Below are positions 41,684-50,474 of a stretch of DNA of 64,000 nucleotides, piece after piece. Origin of the DNA: Salinispora arenicola. GTDB lineage: Bacteria > Actinomycetota > Actinomycetes > Mycobacteriales > Micromonosporaceae. The notes beneath the pieces are model-generated. The model did not search any database. It worked only from the letters and a program-made list of their open reading frames with translations, and was not told the origin of the DNA. Each line of letters starts with the position of its first letter. The stretch's first letter is position 1. A program made the translations under genes and the position numbers. The DNA lies in contig NZ_VFOL01000001.1 in NCBI RefSeq assembly GCF_006716065.1, positions 4,154,001 through 4,218,000 of the forward strand, in the 5' to 3' direction.

Positions 41684-42541
41684 ATGGCAGCCGGCTTCGT
41701 CGGTGGGGTGATCACGGTGGCGGTGCTGGTGCTGCTGGGCGCCCTGAGCCTGCGGATCGTGCAGCAGTACCAGCGCGGGGTGGTCTTCCGGTTCGGACGG
41801 GTGCTGCATCCCGTCCGGGAACCCGGACTGCGGCTGATCATCCCGGTCGTCGACCGGATGGTCCGGGTGAGTATGCAGACCACGGTCATCGACGTGCCGG
41901 CGCAGGGCGCGATTACGCGTGACAACGTGACTCTCAAGGTCGACGCGGTGGTCTACTTCCGGGTCGTGGACCCGGTGAAGGCCCTGGTGAACGTGAACCA
42001 GTACCCGGCGGCGGTGCTGCAGATCTCGCAGACCGCCCTGCGGTCGGTGATCGGCAAGGTGGACCTGGACACGCTCCTCGCCGACCGGGACAAGGTCAAC
42101 GCCGATCTCAAGTCGGTGATCGACGCGCCGACCGAGGAGCCGTGGGGGCTGAACATCGAGCGGGTCGAGGTCAAGGACGTCTCGCTGCCGGAGGGAATGA
42201 AGCGGTCGATGTCCCGGCAGGCCGAGGCCGAGCGGGATCGGCGGGCGCGAGTCATCGCCGCCGACGGTGAGTACCAGGCGTCCCGGCGGCTCGCCGACGC
42301 GTCCCAGACGATGGCGGACACCCCGGGCGCGTACCAGCTGCGGCTGCTACAGACCGTGTCGGACGTGGCGGCCGAGAAGAACAGCACCCTGGTGATGCCG
42401 TTCCCGGTGGAACTGCTGCGCTTCTTCGACAAGTACGCGCGGAACGCCCCGACCGGCCAGGGCGAGGCGGTGGCGGAGCAGGCAGCCGCGGTGGCCGGTG
42501 ACGGGCACCGCCGCGACGGCGGGCCGCGTCCGGCCCGGTGA
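41684..42541 (+). CDS. SPFH/band-7 membrane protein (slipin/stomatin-like)
   Basis: 285 residues from ATG 41684 after GGAAGGGG. An N-terminal membrane anchor (FVGGVITVAVLVLLGALSLRIV) is followed by the band-7 domain: QQYQRGVVFRFGRVLHPVREPGLRLIIPVVDRMVRVSMQ, DNVTLKVDAVVYFRVVDPVKALVNVNQY, LRSVIGKVDLDTLLADRDKVN, WGLNIERVEVKDVSLPEGMKRSMSRQAEAERDRRARVIAADGE. It oligomerises at the membrane and scaffolds protein complexes or microdomains. No NfeD partner lies beside it. Confidence 0.9.
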   Translation: MAAGFVGGVITVAVLVLLGALSLRIVQQYQRGVVFRFGRVLHPVREPGLRLIIPVVDRMVRVSMQTTVIDVPAQGAITRDNVTLKVDAVVYFRVVDPVKALVNVNQYPAAVLQISQTALRSVIGKVDLDTLLADRDKVNADLKSVIDAPTEEPWGLNIERVEVKDVSLPEGMKRSMSRQAEAERDRRARVIAADGEYQASRRLADASQTMADTPGAYQLRLLQTVSDVAAEKNSTLVMPFPVELLRFFDKYARNAPTGQGEAVAEQAAAVAGDGHRRDGGPRPAR

Positions 42542-42559
42542 ACGGCTACCATCGGCCGC

Positions 42560-42577
42560 ATGATCTGGCGACATTGA
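42560..42577 (+). CDS. Possible leader peptide MIWRH
   Basis: Five sense codons (ATG ATC TGG CGA CAT) then TGA, 81 nt before the downstream MFS transporter start and 17 nt before the left arm of a long hairpin that hides that gene's ribosome binding site. The arrangement is that of a ribosome-monitored attenuator. No strong ribosome binding site precedes it, so it is only a candidate. Confidence 0.3.
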   Translation: MIWRH

Positions 42578-42593
42578 TCCACCGCTGAGTGCC

Positions 42594-42652
42594 CTTCCCG
42601 TGGGCCACCGCGGTCGCCGTACCTCCGGCGTCCGCACTCACCCCACGGGAAG
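42594..42652 (+). promoter_or_regulatory. Long hairpin leader sequestering the MFS ribosome binding site
   Basis: CTTCCCGTGGG (42594-42604) is perfectly complementary to CCCACGGGAAG (42642-42652), whose end is the ribosome binding site GGGAAG of the MFS gene. Inside, GCGGTCGCCG pairs with CCGGCGTCCGC except for one base, so the whole leader can fold into one long stem. It probably controls translation or readthrough of the transporter gene. Confidence 0.6.
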
Positions 42653-42657
42653 AAACG

Positions 42658-43902
42658 ATGATCTCCGACACGACCCCACTGCGAGGTGGCCCGCACCCGG
42701 GCCCGATCGCCTCGCCCGACCGGCGGGTCCGGTCACTCGCGGCAGCCCTCTACGGGTACGCGTTCCTGCGCGACCTCGTCCTGCTCTACCCCGTCTACCC
42801 GCTGCTGTTCACCGACACCGGTCTGACGGTGTGGCAGATCTCGACCTTGTTCGTCATCTGGTCGGCCAGTTCGATCGTGCTGGAGGTCCCCTCCGGGGCG
42901 TTGGCCGACGCCGTCTCCCGGCGGCTGCTGCTCTGCCTCGCGCCGCTGGTGACCGCCGCCGGCTTCGCGCTCTGGACACTCGTGCCGTCGTACCCGGCCT
43001 TCGCGGTGGGCTTCCTGCTCTGGGGAGTCGGCGGCGCGCTCGCCTCCGGTGCGTTGGAGGCCCTGGTCTACACCGGCCTGGAGCGGCTCGGCGCGGCCAG
43101 CCGGTACGCCCGTGTCATCGGCCGGGCCCGCACCGCGGAAACCCTCGGCGTGTTGGCCTCCCTCGTGTTGGCGGCGCCGGTACTCGCCCTCGGCGGCTAC
43201 CCCGCTCTCGGCGTGGCGAGCGTCCTGGCCTGCCTGGTGGCCGCCGCCGTCGCCACCCGCCTACCGGAGCACCGCGAGCCGGCCGCCGGGCCGGGCGCCG
43301 ACCCCGCCGACGGTGAACACGGCTGGTGGGTCTCCCTGCGGGGCGGGCTGGCCGAGGCGCACGCCGACCGGACGGTGCGCGCGGCGGTGCTGCTGGTCGC
43401 CGTCGTCGCCGCCGGATGGGGGGCGCTCGACGAGTACCTTCCGCTGTTGGCCCGAGACGTCGGGGCGAGCGGGCCGGCCGTGCCGCTGCTGCTCGTCCTC
43501 ACCTGGGTCGGTGTCGCCGTCGGCGGCCTGCTCGCCCCGGCGGGGGAGCGGCTGGGCCGCCGCGGGTACGCCGGCCTGATCGGTGGGTCCGCCGGGGCGC
43601 TCGCCGCCGGCGCGCTGATCGGTCACCCAGTCGGGTTCCTGCTGGTGGGCGTCGCCTTCTGCGGTTTCCAACTGGCCACTGTGCTCGCCGACGTCCGGCT
43701 CCAGGCGCGGATCGTCGGCCCGGCCCGGGCCACCGTCACCTCGCTCGCCGGGATGGCGACCGACACGACGATCATCGCGTGTTACGTCGGGTACGGCCTG
43801 CTCGCCACCGTCGCCGGCAACCGGGTCGCGTTCGCGGTGGCGGTGGCGCCCTACCTCGTCGTGGCGCTGCTGGTGGCCGTCGTACGACCGGTCCGCCGAT
43901 GA
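42658..43902 (+). CDS. MFS transporter
   Basis: 414 residues from ATG 42658 after GGGAAG. About 12 membrane segments: LAAALYGYAFLRDLVLLYPVYPLLF, ISTLFVIWSASSIVLEVPSGALADAVSRRLLL (motif A, the D-x-x-SRR loop), FLLWGVGGALASGALEALVYTGLERLG. It resembles DHA1-like or YxlH-type drug exporters found downstream of leader hairpins in actinomycetes. The leader at 42560-42652 suggests expression induced by ribosome stress. Substrate unknown. Confidence 0.82.
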   Translation: MISDTTPLRGGPHPGPIASPDRRVRSLAAALYGYAFLRDLVLLYPVYPLLFTDTGLTVWQISTLFVIWSASSIVLEVPSGALADAVSRRLLLCLAPLVTAAGFALWTLVPSYPAFAVGFLLWGVGGALASGALEALVYTGLERLGAASRYARVIGRARTAETLGVLASLVLAAPVLALGGYPALGVASVLACLVAAAVATRLPEHREPAAGPGADPADGEHGWWVSLRGGLAEAHADRTVRAAVLLVAVVAAGWGALDEYLPLLARDVGASGPAVPLLLVLTWVGVAVGGLLAPAGERLGRRGYAGLIGGSAGALAAGALIGHPVGFLLVGVAFCGFQLATVLADVRLQARIVGPARATVTSLAGMATDTTIIACYVGYGLLATVAGNRVAFAVAVAPYLVVALLVAVVRPVRR

Positions 43903-43932
43903 TCCAGGCCGTGGATGTGACAGCGTGTACGG

Positions 43933-45183
43933 GTGCCCACCGCCCCACCGGTCGACGTCGACCTCGCCCTGGTCGGTGGCGGCGGCGCGGGGTCACTCGT
44001 GCTCGCCGCCCTGGATCGGTGCGGCGTGCGCGGTCTGCGGGTGGCGGTGGTCGATCCGGTGCGTCGTCGCGGACAGGACCGGACCTGGGCGTTCTGGGGC
44101 CGTCCCGACGACGGGCTCGATTCACTGTTGGCGGCGAGCTGGTCACAGGTGGAGGTGGCGACACCTGGGCGACGCCGCGTGCTCGACCTCGCCCCGCTGC
44201 GGTACGCGATGCTGCGCTCGGCCGCGGTCTACGACCAGGCCGCCACCGCCGAGCACCGCCTCGGCGCGGTCCGCGTCGCCGCCCCGGCCCGAGCTGTCGA
44301 GGACGATGGTGACCGGGTGACGATCCGCGCCGGCGGGGCGACTGTGCGTGCGTCCTGGGTCCTCGACTCCCGGCCCCGGCCGCCCCGCCGGGTCGGGCGC
44401 ACCAACTGGCTGCAACACTTCCGCGGCTGGTGGCTCGAGGCCGACCGGCCGCTGTTCGACCCGGGTCGGGCGGTGCTGATGGATTTCCGCACCCCGCAGC
44501 CGGCACGGGGCGTGTCGTTCGGGTACCTGTTGCCGGTCACCGACCGGTACGCGCTGGTCGAGTACACCGAGTTCACTCCCGGCCTGCTCACCGACGCCGG
44601 CTACGACGCGGCGTTGGCTGGGTACCGGGACCAACTCGGGCTGGACCCGGGCCGGCTGAGGGTGCGGGAGGTGGAGAACGGGGTGATCCCGATGACCGAT
44701 GGCCGGTTCGACCTGCGGCCGTCGCCCCGGGTGGTCCGTCTCGGTACCGCCGGTGGTGCCACCCGACCCTCCACCGGCTTCACGTTCGCCGCCATGTACC
44801 GGCAGGCGGGGCAGATCGCCGAGGCGCTCGCCGCCGGGCGGGCGCCGGTCCCGGCGCCCGCGTACCCCCGCCGACACCGGTGGCTGGACGCGGTCGCGCT
44901 GCGGGCACTGGACCGCGGTGGGGTGGGCGGTCCGGACTTCTTCGATCGGCTCTTCGACCGCAATCCGGCCGAGCGGGTACTGCGCTTCCTTGACGGGACC
45001 ACCAGCCCGGCCGAGGAGGTGGCGCTGATGGGCACCACCCGGCTATCGCCGATGGTCGCCGCCACCGTCGGTGACGCCGCCGCCCGGCTGCGGGACCGGG
45101 TCGTGCCGTGGCGGCGTCCCACCACCTGGCAGATACCGCCGCCGGTGACCGGCGCGACGCGGCGCTCCCCGCCGCAGAGGTGA
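43933..45183 (+). CDS. crtY: Lycopene beta-cyclase (CrtY type)
   Basis: 416 residues from GTG 43933. The FAD-binding N-terminus is VDLALVGGGGAGSLVLAALDR. RTWAFWGRPDD is the CrtY-specific block, LDSRPRPPR the mid-domain motif, NWLQHFRGWWLEAD the substrate-pocket block, FGYLLPVTDRYALVEYTEF the catalytic Glu region, and GTAGGATRPSTGFTFAAM the C-terminal flavin contact. It closes the beta-ionone rings of lycopene. No crtB/I/E genes are in the window, so it is a dispersed carotenoid gene. It follows the MFS gene by 30 nt. Confidence 0.87.
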   Translation: MPTAPPVDVDLALVGGGGAGSLVLAALDRCGVRGLRVAVVDPVRRRGQDRTWAFWGRPDDGLDSLLAASWSQVEVATPGRRRVLDLAPLRYAMLRSAAVYDQAATAEHRLGAVRVAAPARAVEDDGDRVTIRAGGATVRASWVLDSRPRPPRRVGRTNWLQHFRGWWLEADRPLFDPGRAVLMDFRTPQPARGVSFGYLLPVTDRYALVEYTEFTPGLLTDAGYDAALAGYRDQLGLDPGRLRVREVENGVIPMTDGRFDLRPSPRVVRLGTAGGATRPSTGFTFAAMYRQAGQIAEALAAGRAPVPAPAYPRRHRWLDAVALRALDRGGVGGPDFFDRLFDRNPAERVLRFLDGTTSPAEEVALMGTTRLSPMVAATVGDAAARLRDRVVPWRRPTTWQIPPPVTGATRRSPPQR

Positions 45184-45216
45184 GCCTCGGCCGGGCCGGG
45201 CGCCGCGGCGATCAGC

Positions 45217-45441
45217 TCACTCCCGGTTCGGGTCGACGGCCCCGGACACGTCGGCCACGTCGTAGCCGGCGCGGCTGATTTCCCGCGCCGATCGACGGTC
45301 CTCCGCGGGCAGGTCCGCGAAATCGTCACCGACGTCCTCGGTGGGCAGCGACTCGCCCGGCGGTCGAAGCGACGCCTCCATCGCCGTGGCGCCGTCCGGC
45401 TCGTCCGTGTCGGCCAGGTCGAAGCGGTGTTGGTCGGTCAT
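45217..45441 (-). CDS. Small acidic hypothetical protein
   Basis: 74 residues, ATG 45441. Strongly acidic and hydrophilic (MTDQHRFDLADTDEPDGATA; EDVGDDFADLPAEDRRSARE), without membrane segment or Cys. Base composition and position, on its own strand between crtY and the pentapeptide gene, allow it to be real, but no family is recognisable. Confidence 0.45.
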   Translation of the reverse strand: MTDQHRFDLADTDEPDGATAMEASLRPPGESLPTEDVGDDFADLPAEDRRSAREISRAGYDVADVSGAVDPNRE

Positions 45442-45649
45442 GGCGCGCTCCCGCCCGTCGGCTCTCGCGGTCCGCTCCGGCCACCCGCCCGTGACGGGGC
45501 GACCGGAACCGGCTTACCCGGGATCGCCTACCCGGACGCCACGCGGAGAAACGCGGAGGAGGACATGCGGACGGGGCGCCGACCGGGCCAGCGGGCCGGG
45601 TCAGCATCCATCTCATCGCGCGGCGGCGGCTGGGCCGGCGGGGCCGGGG

Positions 45650-46522
45650 TCAGCGGCGGCGGCCCAGCCCACGGGCAGGTGGCCGGCGCCGGACCGGGGC
45701 CGATGCAGGCGCGGCCCAGTGGTCGGGTCGGCTGCGTCCCGGCGGTAGGCGGGTGGCCCGGTCACCTCGGGCCGCGTCCAACTGGGCCTGGTGCACGAAG
45801 AGGGCAGCCGACAGATTTGCGCCGCGCAGGTCGGCGCCGCGCAGGTCGGCACCCGCCAGATCCGCGCCGGTCAGGTCGACCCCCCGAAGGTCGGCGCCGA
45901 CCAGCTGAGCACCGCGCAGGGTCGCTCGCCGTACGTCGGTTCGGCGCAGGTCGGTGCCGAGAAGAGCGGCGCCGCGCAGGTCCGTGCCGGGCCGGCCACT
46001 GCGGGCACGGGCATGGTCACCGGCCCGGGACAGCAGCGGAACGACTCTGCCGCGGTGCGCGTCGACGGCCAGCGCCCGCACCGACTCCGGGTCGCCACCG
46101 GCCACCTGGTCGGTGTCGGTGAGTGCCTCGGTCAGGGCGACCCGCAGCGATGCGGGCAGATCCAGCGTGAGTGCCTCGGTCAGGTGCCAGAGCAGTTCGT
46201 GCAACGGCCGCACCACGGCGAAGGTGTCGAACATGGCCTGGGCGGTAGTTGAGTCGTTTCGCCAGTTTCGTCCACCAAAGGCGTTCCGCGTCACGCGTTG
46301 GCCGGCACCGAAGCAGTCGAAGGTGGTACAGCCGGGAAAGCCCCGGTTCCGCAGGTCGGCGTGGATTCCGCAGCGAAAGTCCGGGCGCAGGTTCGGGCAC
46401 GGCTGTCCGGCCGGCTTGTCGACCGCGAAGTCGGCCGAGGCGGCGAACGCCGGAGCGACGCAACAGAGCCCCACGCATCGGGAACAGTCGGCGCGTAGGT
46501 CCTCCGGACCGACCTCTGCCAT
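45650..46522 (-). CDS. Pentapeptide-repeat protein with Cys-rich N-terminal domain
   Basis: 290 residues from ATG 46522, nine bases after GGGAGA. The first 90 residues hold many cysteines: CSRCVGLCC, GQPCPNL, FRCGIH, FPGCTTFDCFGAGQ, probably binding zinc or an Fe-S cluster (YkgJ-like pattern). A helical linker follows (HELLWHLTEALTLDLPASLRVALTEALT). The C-terminal part is a pentapeptide-repeat helix of A(D/N)LxG units (GADLRGVDLTGADLAGADL). The function is unknown. Pentapeptide proteins can mimic DNA and protect gyrase, but nothing here shows that. Confidence 0.78.
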   Translation of the reverse strand: MAEVGPEDLRADCSRCVGLCCVAPAFAASADFAVDKPAGQPCPNLRPDFRCGIHADLRNRGFPGCTTFDCFGAGQRVTRNAFGGRNWRNDSTTAQAMFDTFAVVRPLHELLWHLTEALTLDLPASLRVALTEALTDTDQVAGGDPESVRALAVDAHRGRVVPLLSRAGDHARARSGRPGTDLRGAALLGTDLRRTDVRRATLRGAQLVGADLRGVDLTGADLAGADLRGADLRGANLSAALFVHQAQLDAARGDRATRLPPGRSRPDHWAAPASAPVRRRPPARGLGRRR

Positions 46523-46676
46523 GTTGACCGATTCTCCCGCCGACCGGCACCTGATGAGAACCCGTATCATCCCACGGCGTCAGACGGCCGGGGACCGCGG
46601 CCACCGGACTGCGGCCACCGGACCGCGACGCGGGGGCCGCAACCCGGGTGAGGCTGCTCAACTCAGAAATTGATCG

Positions 46677-46723
46677 ATGCAAAGGATTGTGCTCACCGAA
46701 CATCCTCTGCAATCCTCCTGCAT
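46677..46723. promoter_or_regulatory. Inverted repeat upstream of the BNR-protein gene
   Basis: ATGCAAAGGATTG (46677-46689) and CAATCCTCCTGCAT (46710-46723) are inverted arms apart from one mismatch and one bulged base. The site lies 70-115 nt before the secreted BNR gene and its sugar ABC importer. A LacI-type or other sugar-responsive repressor is plausible, but no regulator gene is adjacent. Confidence 0.4.
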
Positions 46724-46792
46724 GGACGCTGCCAGTGACGGTTGCCAATCCCGGATGCCGCGCTGCGGCGACGCCCTCCCGGGAGGAACCTT

Positions 46793-49588
46793 GTGAAGCG
46801 CAGACGTCGCCATCTACTCGCAGGACTAGCGGTCGCTGCACTCGTAGCGACGACGGGGGTCGCCGGCATCCACCTCGCCGGCACCGAAGTGCCCGCCGCC
46901 GCGGCAGCGGCCGGGGACGGCGAACTCCCGAACGCCCTCGGGGCCCACCTGGAACGGCTGCGTCGGTCGGTGCCGGGCAACGACGGCATGTCGCCGGACG
47001 GTCCGGGTGGCGCCGCGGAGCAGGAGTTCCTGAAGCGGGCGTACCCGGCCAGCGACGTCAGCATCGCCGAGACCGACCGCTCCAAGGCGGCGTACGCGGC
47101 GGCGGAGCGCCGGTTCCGGGGCGGTCAACGGTGGACCAACGTCGGGCCGAGTGAGGCGCTGTACCCGTTCACCGAGTACCGCAACTCCTTCAGCTACGTA
47201 CCCAACGAGTACGTCGCCGGCGGCCGGGTGACCTCTCTCGACATCAGCCCCGGCTGCAACCGGTGGCTCTGCCGGGCCTACGCCACCCCGTCCGGCGGTG
47301 GGGTCTGGGGCACCCTCAACATCCTCGCCGCCGAGCCGAGGTGGTTCTACCTGGGTGGCCCGCTCGGCATCAACGCTGCCGGCTCGGTCAAGATCGACCG
47401 AAACGACCGGACCGGGCTCACCATCTACGTCGGCACCGGTGAGGCGAACATCTGTGGCTCTGGCTGTGTCGCCGGCGTCGGCCTCTACCGGTCCACCAAC
47501 GGCGGCCTGACCTGGCAGGGCCCGCTCGGCAAGGATGTACTCGCCGGCAAGGGCATCGCCGAGATCACCATCGAGCCGGACAACCCGAAGACCATGTACG
47601 TCGCCACGACCACCGCGCTGCGCGGCATGTCCAGCTCCTGCTGCACGGGCGTGACCCGGCCGGTGCCCGACGCGGAGAAGTGGGGCCTCTACAAGACCAC
47701 CGACGGCGGCAAGAACTGGAACTTCATCCACAACGGCTCGGCCGCCGCCACCGACTGCACCGGCGACGCCGCGGAGTTCGCCAACAGTGGGGTCTGTTCG
47801 CCACGCGGCGTCCGCTACGTCAAGCTCGACCCGAAGGACTCCGACGTCGTGTACGCGTCGTCGTACGGCCGCGGCATCTGGCGTTCTCCCGACGGTGGAG
47901 CCACCTGGGCGCAGATCAAACCGTCGCTCAACCCGGACCTGTTCCAGACCCGGGCCGCCATCGACGTCACCGCCCTGCCCAACGGCAAGACCCGGATGTA
48001 CGTCTACGAGGGTAACTTCGGTAACCCGTACTCGCGCCTGCTGCGCAGCGACGACGTGGCCAGCGGAACCCCCACCTTCACCGACCTGACCAGCTCCAAC
48101 CCGGCTGATCCGGGCTTCGCCACCTACAACCAGTGCACCGGCCAGTGCTGGTACGACATGTTCGTGCACACCCCGCCCGGTCATCCGGACATCGTCTACA
48201 CCGGTGGCTCCTACTCCTACGGTGAGACCGTCGCGCACAAGCGGGCCGTCATCCTCTCCACCGACGCCGGGGTCAGCGGCACCGACATGACCTTCGACGG
48301 CACCGACGAACTGCACCCGAACGGTCTGCACCCGGACCAGCACGCGATCGTCACCAACCCACGTGACCCGTACCAGTTCTTCGAGGCCAACGACGGCGGG
48401 ATCATGCGGTCCAGCGGTGAGTTCGTCGATCGGTCCGCCTGGTGTGACGACCCGAACCGCAACCTGACGACGCAGGCCCAGCAGGACCGCTGCAAGCAGA
48501 TGCTCTCCCGGATCCCCTCCAAACTGGAGGGTGTCAACAAGGGCATGAACACGTTGCAGTTCATCAGTCTGTCGGTCAGCCCGCACGACGTGAACCTGCT
48601 GCAGGGGGGCACGCAGGACAACGGCACCTGGGAGAACAAGGGTGAGCGGCGGCGCTGGGTGAACACGATGATCGGTGACGGAGGCGCGTCCGGTTTCGAC
48701 GTCGGCAAGCCCGAGTTCCGCTTCCACACCTTCTTCAACGCGACACCCGAGGTGAACTTCAACAGCGGCGACATCGCCGACTGGATCTGGACGGCGGACC
48801 CGATCTTCGGTCACGCGGGCACCCTGTTCTACGCCCCGGTCATCAGCGACCCGAAGGTCAGCGGCACGATGTTCGCCGGCACCGGCCGCACGGTCTACCG
48901 GACGAAGACCTTCGGTCTGGGCGACCGGAGCATCGAGGAGGCCAACCGGATCTGCAACACCTGGACCGGTACGTTCGAGGAGCAGTGCGGGGACTGGGCG
49001 GAACTGGGCGCCACACCGCTCACCGACGCGGCATGGGGGGACCGGGCCGGCGGCGCGGTCTCGGTGGTCCAGCGGGTCGACACCGACTCCTCGACGGCGT
49101 ACGCGGCCACCAGCACGGGGCGGGTCTTCGTCAGCCACAACGTGGACGCCGAGCCGGCAGCTGCGGTGAACTGGACCCGGATCGACAACTCGGACACCCC
49201 GAACCGGTTCGTCACCAGCGTCCACATCGACCCGGCCGACCCGGACCGGGCATGGGTGTCCTACAGCGGCTTCAACTCGAACACGCCGGACACCGTCGGG
49301 CACGCGTTCGAGGTGACGACCGCCGGTACGACGGCGACCTGGACCGACCGCTCGTACGACTTCGGCGACCAGCCGATCACCGACCTGGTTCGGGACGACG
49401 TCACCGGTGACCTGTACGCGGCAACGGACTTCGGCGTGTTGCGGCTGTCCAAGGGCCAGACCAGCTGGGCCAAGGCAGCCTGGGGCATGCCGAACGTCGA
49501 GGTCGCCGGGCTCACTATCGTGCCGGGCGAGCGGATCCTCTACGCGGCCTCGCACGGTCTCGGTGCTTGGCAGCTCAAACTGAAGTAG
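46793..49588 (+). CDS. Secreted BNR/sialidase-fold repeat protein
   Basis: 931 residues from GTG 46793, after GGGAGGAACC. The signal peptide is KRRRRHLLAGLAVAALVATTGVAGIHLAG. Repeats of the BNR/VPS10 type follow: GLYRSTNGGLTWQGPLG, GLYKTTDGGKNWNFI, GIWRSPDGGATWAQI, and DPxDPDxVYASSYG spacers, with HPDQHAIVTNPRDPYQFFEANDGGIM in the middle. Two tandem propellers, as in GH74 xyloglucanases, would fit the length, but no catalytic Asp pair can be assigned by eye. It is exported and probably binds or cleaves a polysaccharide. The ABC sugar importer follows after a strong hairpin. Confidence 0.8.
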   Translation: MKRRRRHLLAGLAVAALVATTGVAGIHLAGTEVPAAAAAAGDGELPNALGAHLERLRRSVPGNDGMSPDGPGGAAEQEFLKRAYPASDVSIAETDRSKAAYAAAERRFRGGQRWTNVGPSEALYPFTEYRNSFSYVPNEYVAGGRVTSLDISPGCNRWLCRAYATPSGGGVWGTLNILAAEPRWFYLGGPLGINAAGSVKIDRNDRTGLTIYVGTGEANICGSGCVAGVGLYRSTNGGLTWQGPLGKDVLAGKGIAEITIEPDNPKTMYVATTTALRGMSSSCCTGVTRPVPDAEKWGLYKTTDGGKNWNFIHNGSAAATDCTGDAAEFANSGVCSPRGVRYVKLDPKDSDVVYASSYGRGIWRSPDGGATWAQIKPSLNPDLFQTRAAIDVTALPNGKTRMYVYEGNFGNPYSRLLRSDDVASGTPTFTDLTSSNPADPGFATYNQCTGQCWYDMFVHTPPGHPDIVYTGGSYSYGETVAHKRAVILSTDAGVSGTDMTFDGTDELHPNGLHPDQHAIVTNPRDPYQFFEANDGGIMRSSGEFVDRSAWCDDPNRNLTTQAQQDRCKQMLSRIPSKLEGVNKGMNTLQFISLSVSPHDVNLLQGGTQDNGTWENKGERRRWVNTMIGDGGASGFDVGKPEFRFHTFFNATPEVNFNSGDIADWIWTADPIFGHAGTLFYAPVISDPKVSGTMFAGTGRTVYRTKTFGLGDRSIEEANRICNTWTGTFEEQCGDWAELGATPLTDAAWGDRAGGAVSVVQRVDTDSSTAYAATSTGRVFVSHNVDAEPAAAVNWTRIDNSDTPNRFVTSVHIDPADPDRAWVSYSGFNSNTPDTVGHAFEVTTAGTTATWTDRSYDFGDQPITDLVRDDVTGDLYAATDFGVLRLSKGQTSWAKAAWGMPNVEVAGLTIVPGERILYAASHGLGAWQLKLK

Positions 49589-49612
49589 GTCGACTATCGA
49601 TACCACCAACCG

Positions 49613-49642
49613 GGTGGGGGGCCGCTGGCGCGGCCCCCCACC
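49613..49642 (+). terminator. Very strong G+C hairpin between the BNR gene and the ABC importer
   Basis: GGTGGGGGGCCGC (49613-49625) and GCGGCCCCCCACC (49630-49642) form a perfect 13-bp stem with loop TGGC, 25 nt after the BNR stop. It ends 10 nt before the permease ATG at 49653 and would hide any ribosome binding site there. It is a terminator or attenuator. Confidence 0.7.
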
Positions 49643-49652
49643 GCTGTCCGGG

Positions 49653-50474
49653 ATGGTCAACCGGGTCTGGCGTGCCCTGGGCGCGGTGTTCGTGCTGCTC
49701 GTGTTCGTCCCACCGCTACTGCTGCTGGTCTCCGGCTCACTCACCGAGCCCGGCCTGCCGCCGTCCCCGACGCCACAGCTGATTCCCGATCCGGTGTCCA
49801 CGGCCGGTTACCGCCAGGCCCTGGAGATCGGCGGTGTGCTCCGCGCCGCGCTCAACTCACTGCTGGTCGCGGCCGTTGCCGTGCCGCTGGGTGTGGTGGT
49901 CGCCGCGCTGGCCGGCTTCGCGCTGGCCCGGCTCGCACCGCGGGGCACCGCTGTCGTCGTCGTGGCATCCCTGGTGGCCCTGATGGTGCCGGCCACCGCG
50001 TTGCTGGTGCCGCGGTTCACGATCTTTCGCGCGCTCGGGCTGACCGATACGCTGGTGCCCTTGATCGCTCCGGCGTTGTTGGGTACTTCCCCGCTCTACG
50101 TCCTGGTCTACTACCTGGCCTTCCGGGCACTGCCGCGGGACCTCTACGACGCCTGCCTGGTGGAGGACATGACCCCGATGGGCATCTGGTGGCGGGTCGC
50201 CCTCCCGCTGGTCCGGCCGGTCACCGCCGCGATCACCGCCCTCACCTTCGTGCTGACCTGGTCGAACTTCCTCGATCCACTGATCTACGTGTACGACCGT
50301 GACCTGTTCACCCTGCCCTTGGCGCTGCGCTCGCTGTCGGTGCTGGACCCGACCAACTTCCCGGTGTTCCTGGCGGGTGCGGTCCTGGCCACCGTGCCGG
50401 CCGTGCTGGTCTTCGGGTTCGCCCAGCGCCGCTTTTTCCACCACGACGACAAGACGGGACGGGACCGGCCATGA
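49653..50474 (+). CDS. Sugar ABC importer permease (MalG type)
   Basis: 273 residues from ATG 49653; GTG 49614 lies inside the hairpin and is less likely. Six membrane helices. The EAA-loop motif of MalG-like permeases is EDMTPMGIWWRVALPLVRPVT, with LPRDLYDACLVEDM before it. The order permease, binding protein, ATPase, permease is unusual; in most loci the two permeases are adjacent. The stop overlaps the binding-protein ATG. Confidence 0.85.
   Translation: MVNRVWRALGAVFVLLVFVPPLLLLVSGSLTEPGLPPSPTPQLIPDPVSTAGYRQALEIGGVLRAALNSLLVAAVAVPLGVVVAALAGFALARLAPRGTAVVVVASLVALMVPATALLVPRFTIFRALGLTDTLVPLIAPALLGTSPLYVLVYYLAFRALPRDLYDACLVEDMTPMGIWWRVALPLVRPVTAAITALTFVLTWSNFLDPLIYVYDRDLFTLPLALRSLSVLDPTNFPVFLAGAVLATVPAVLVFGFAQRRFFHHDDKTGRDRP

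Noticed and set aside
46826..49801. A 991-codon open frame on the minus strand
   Set aside because: It is the antisense shadow of the secreted BNR gene, whose plus-strand product has clear repeats, a signal peptide and a ribosome binding site.
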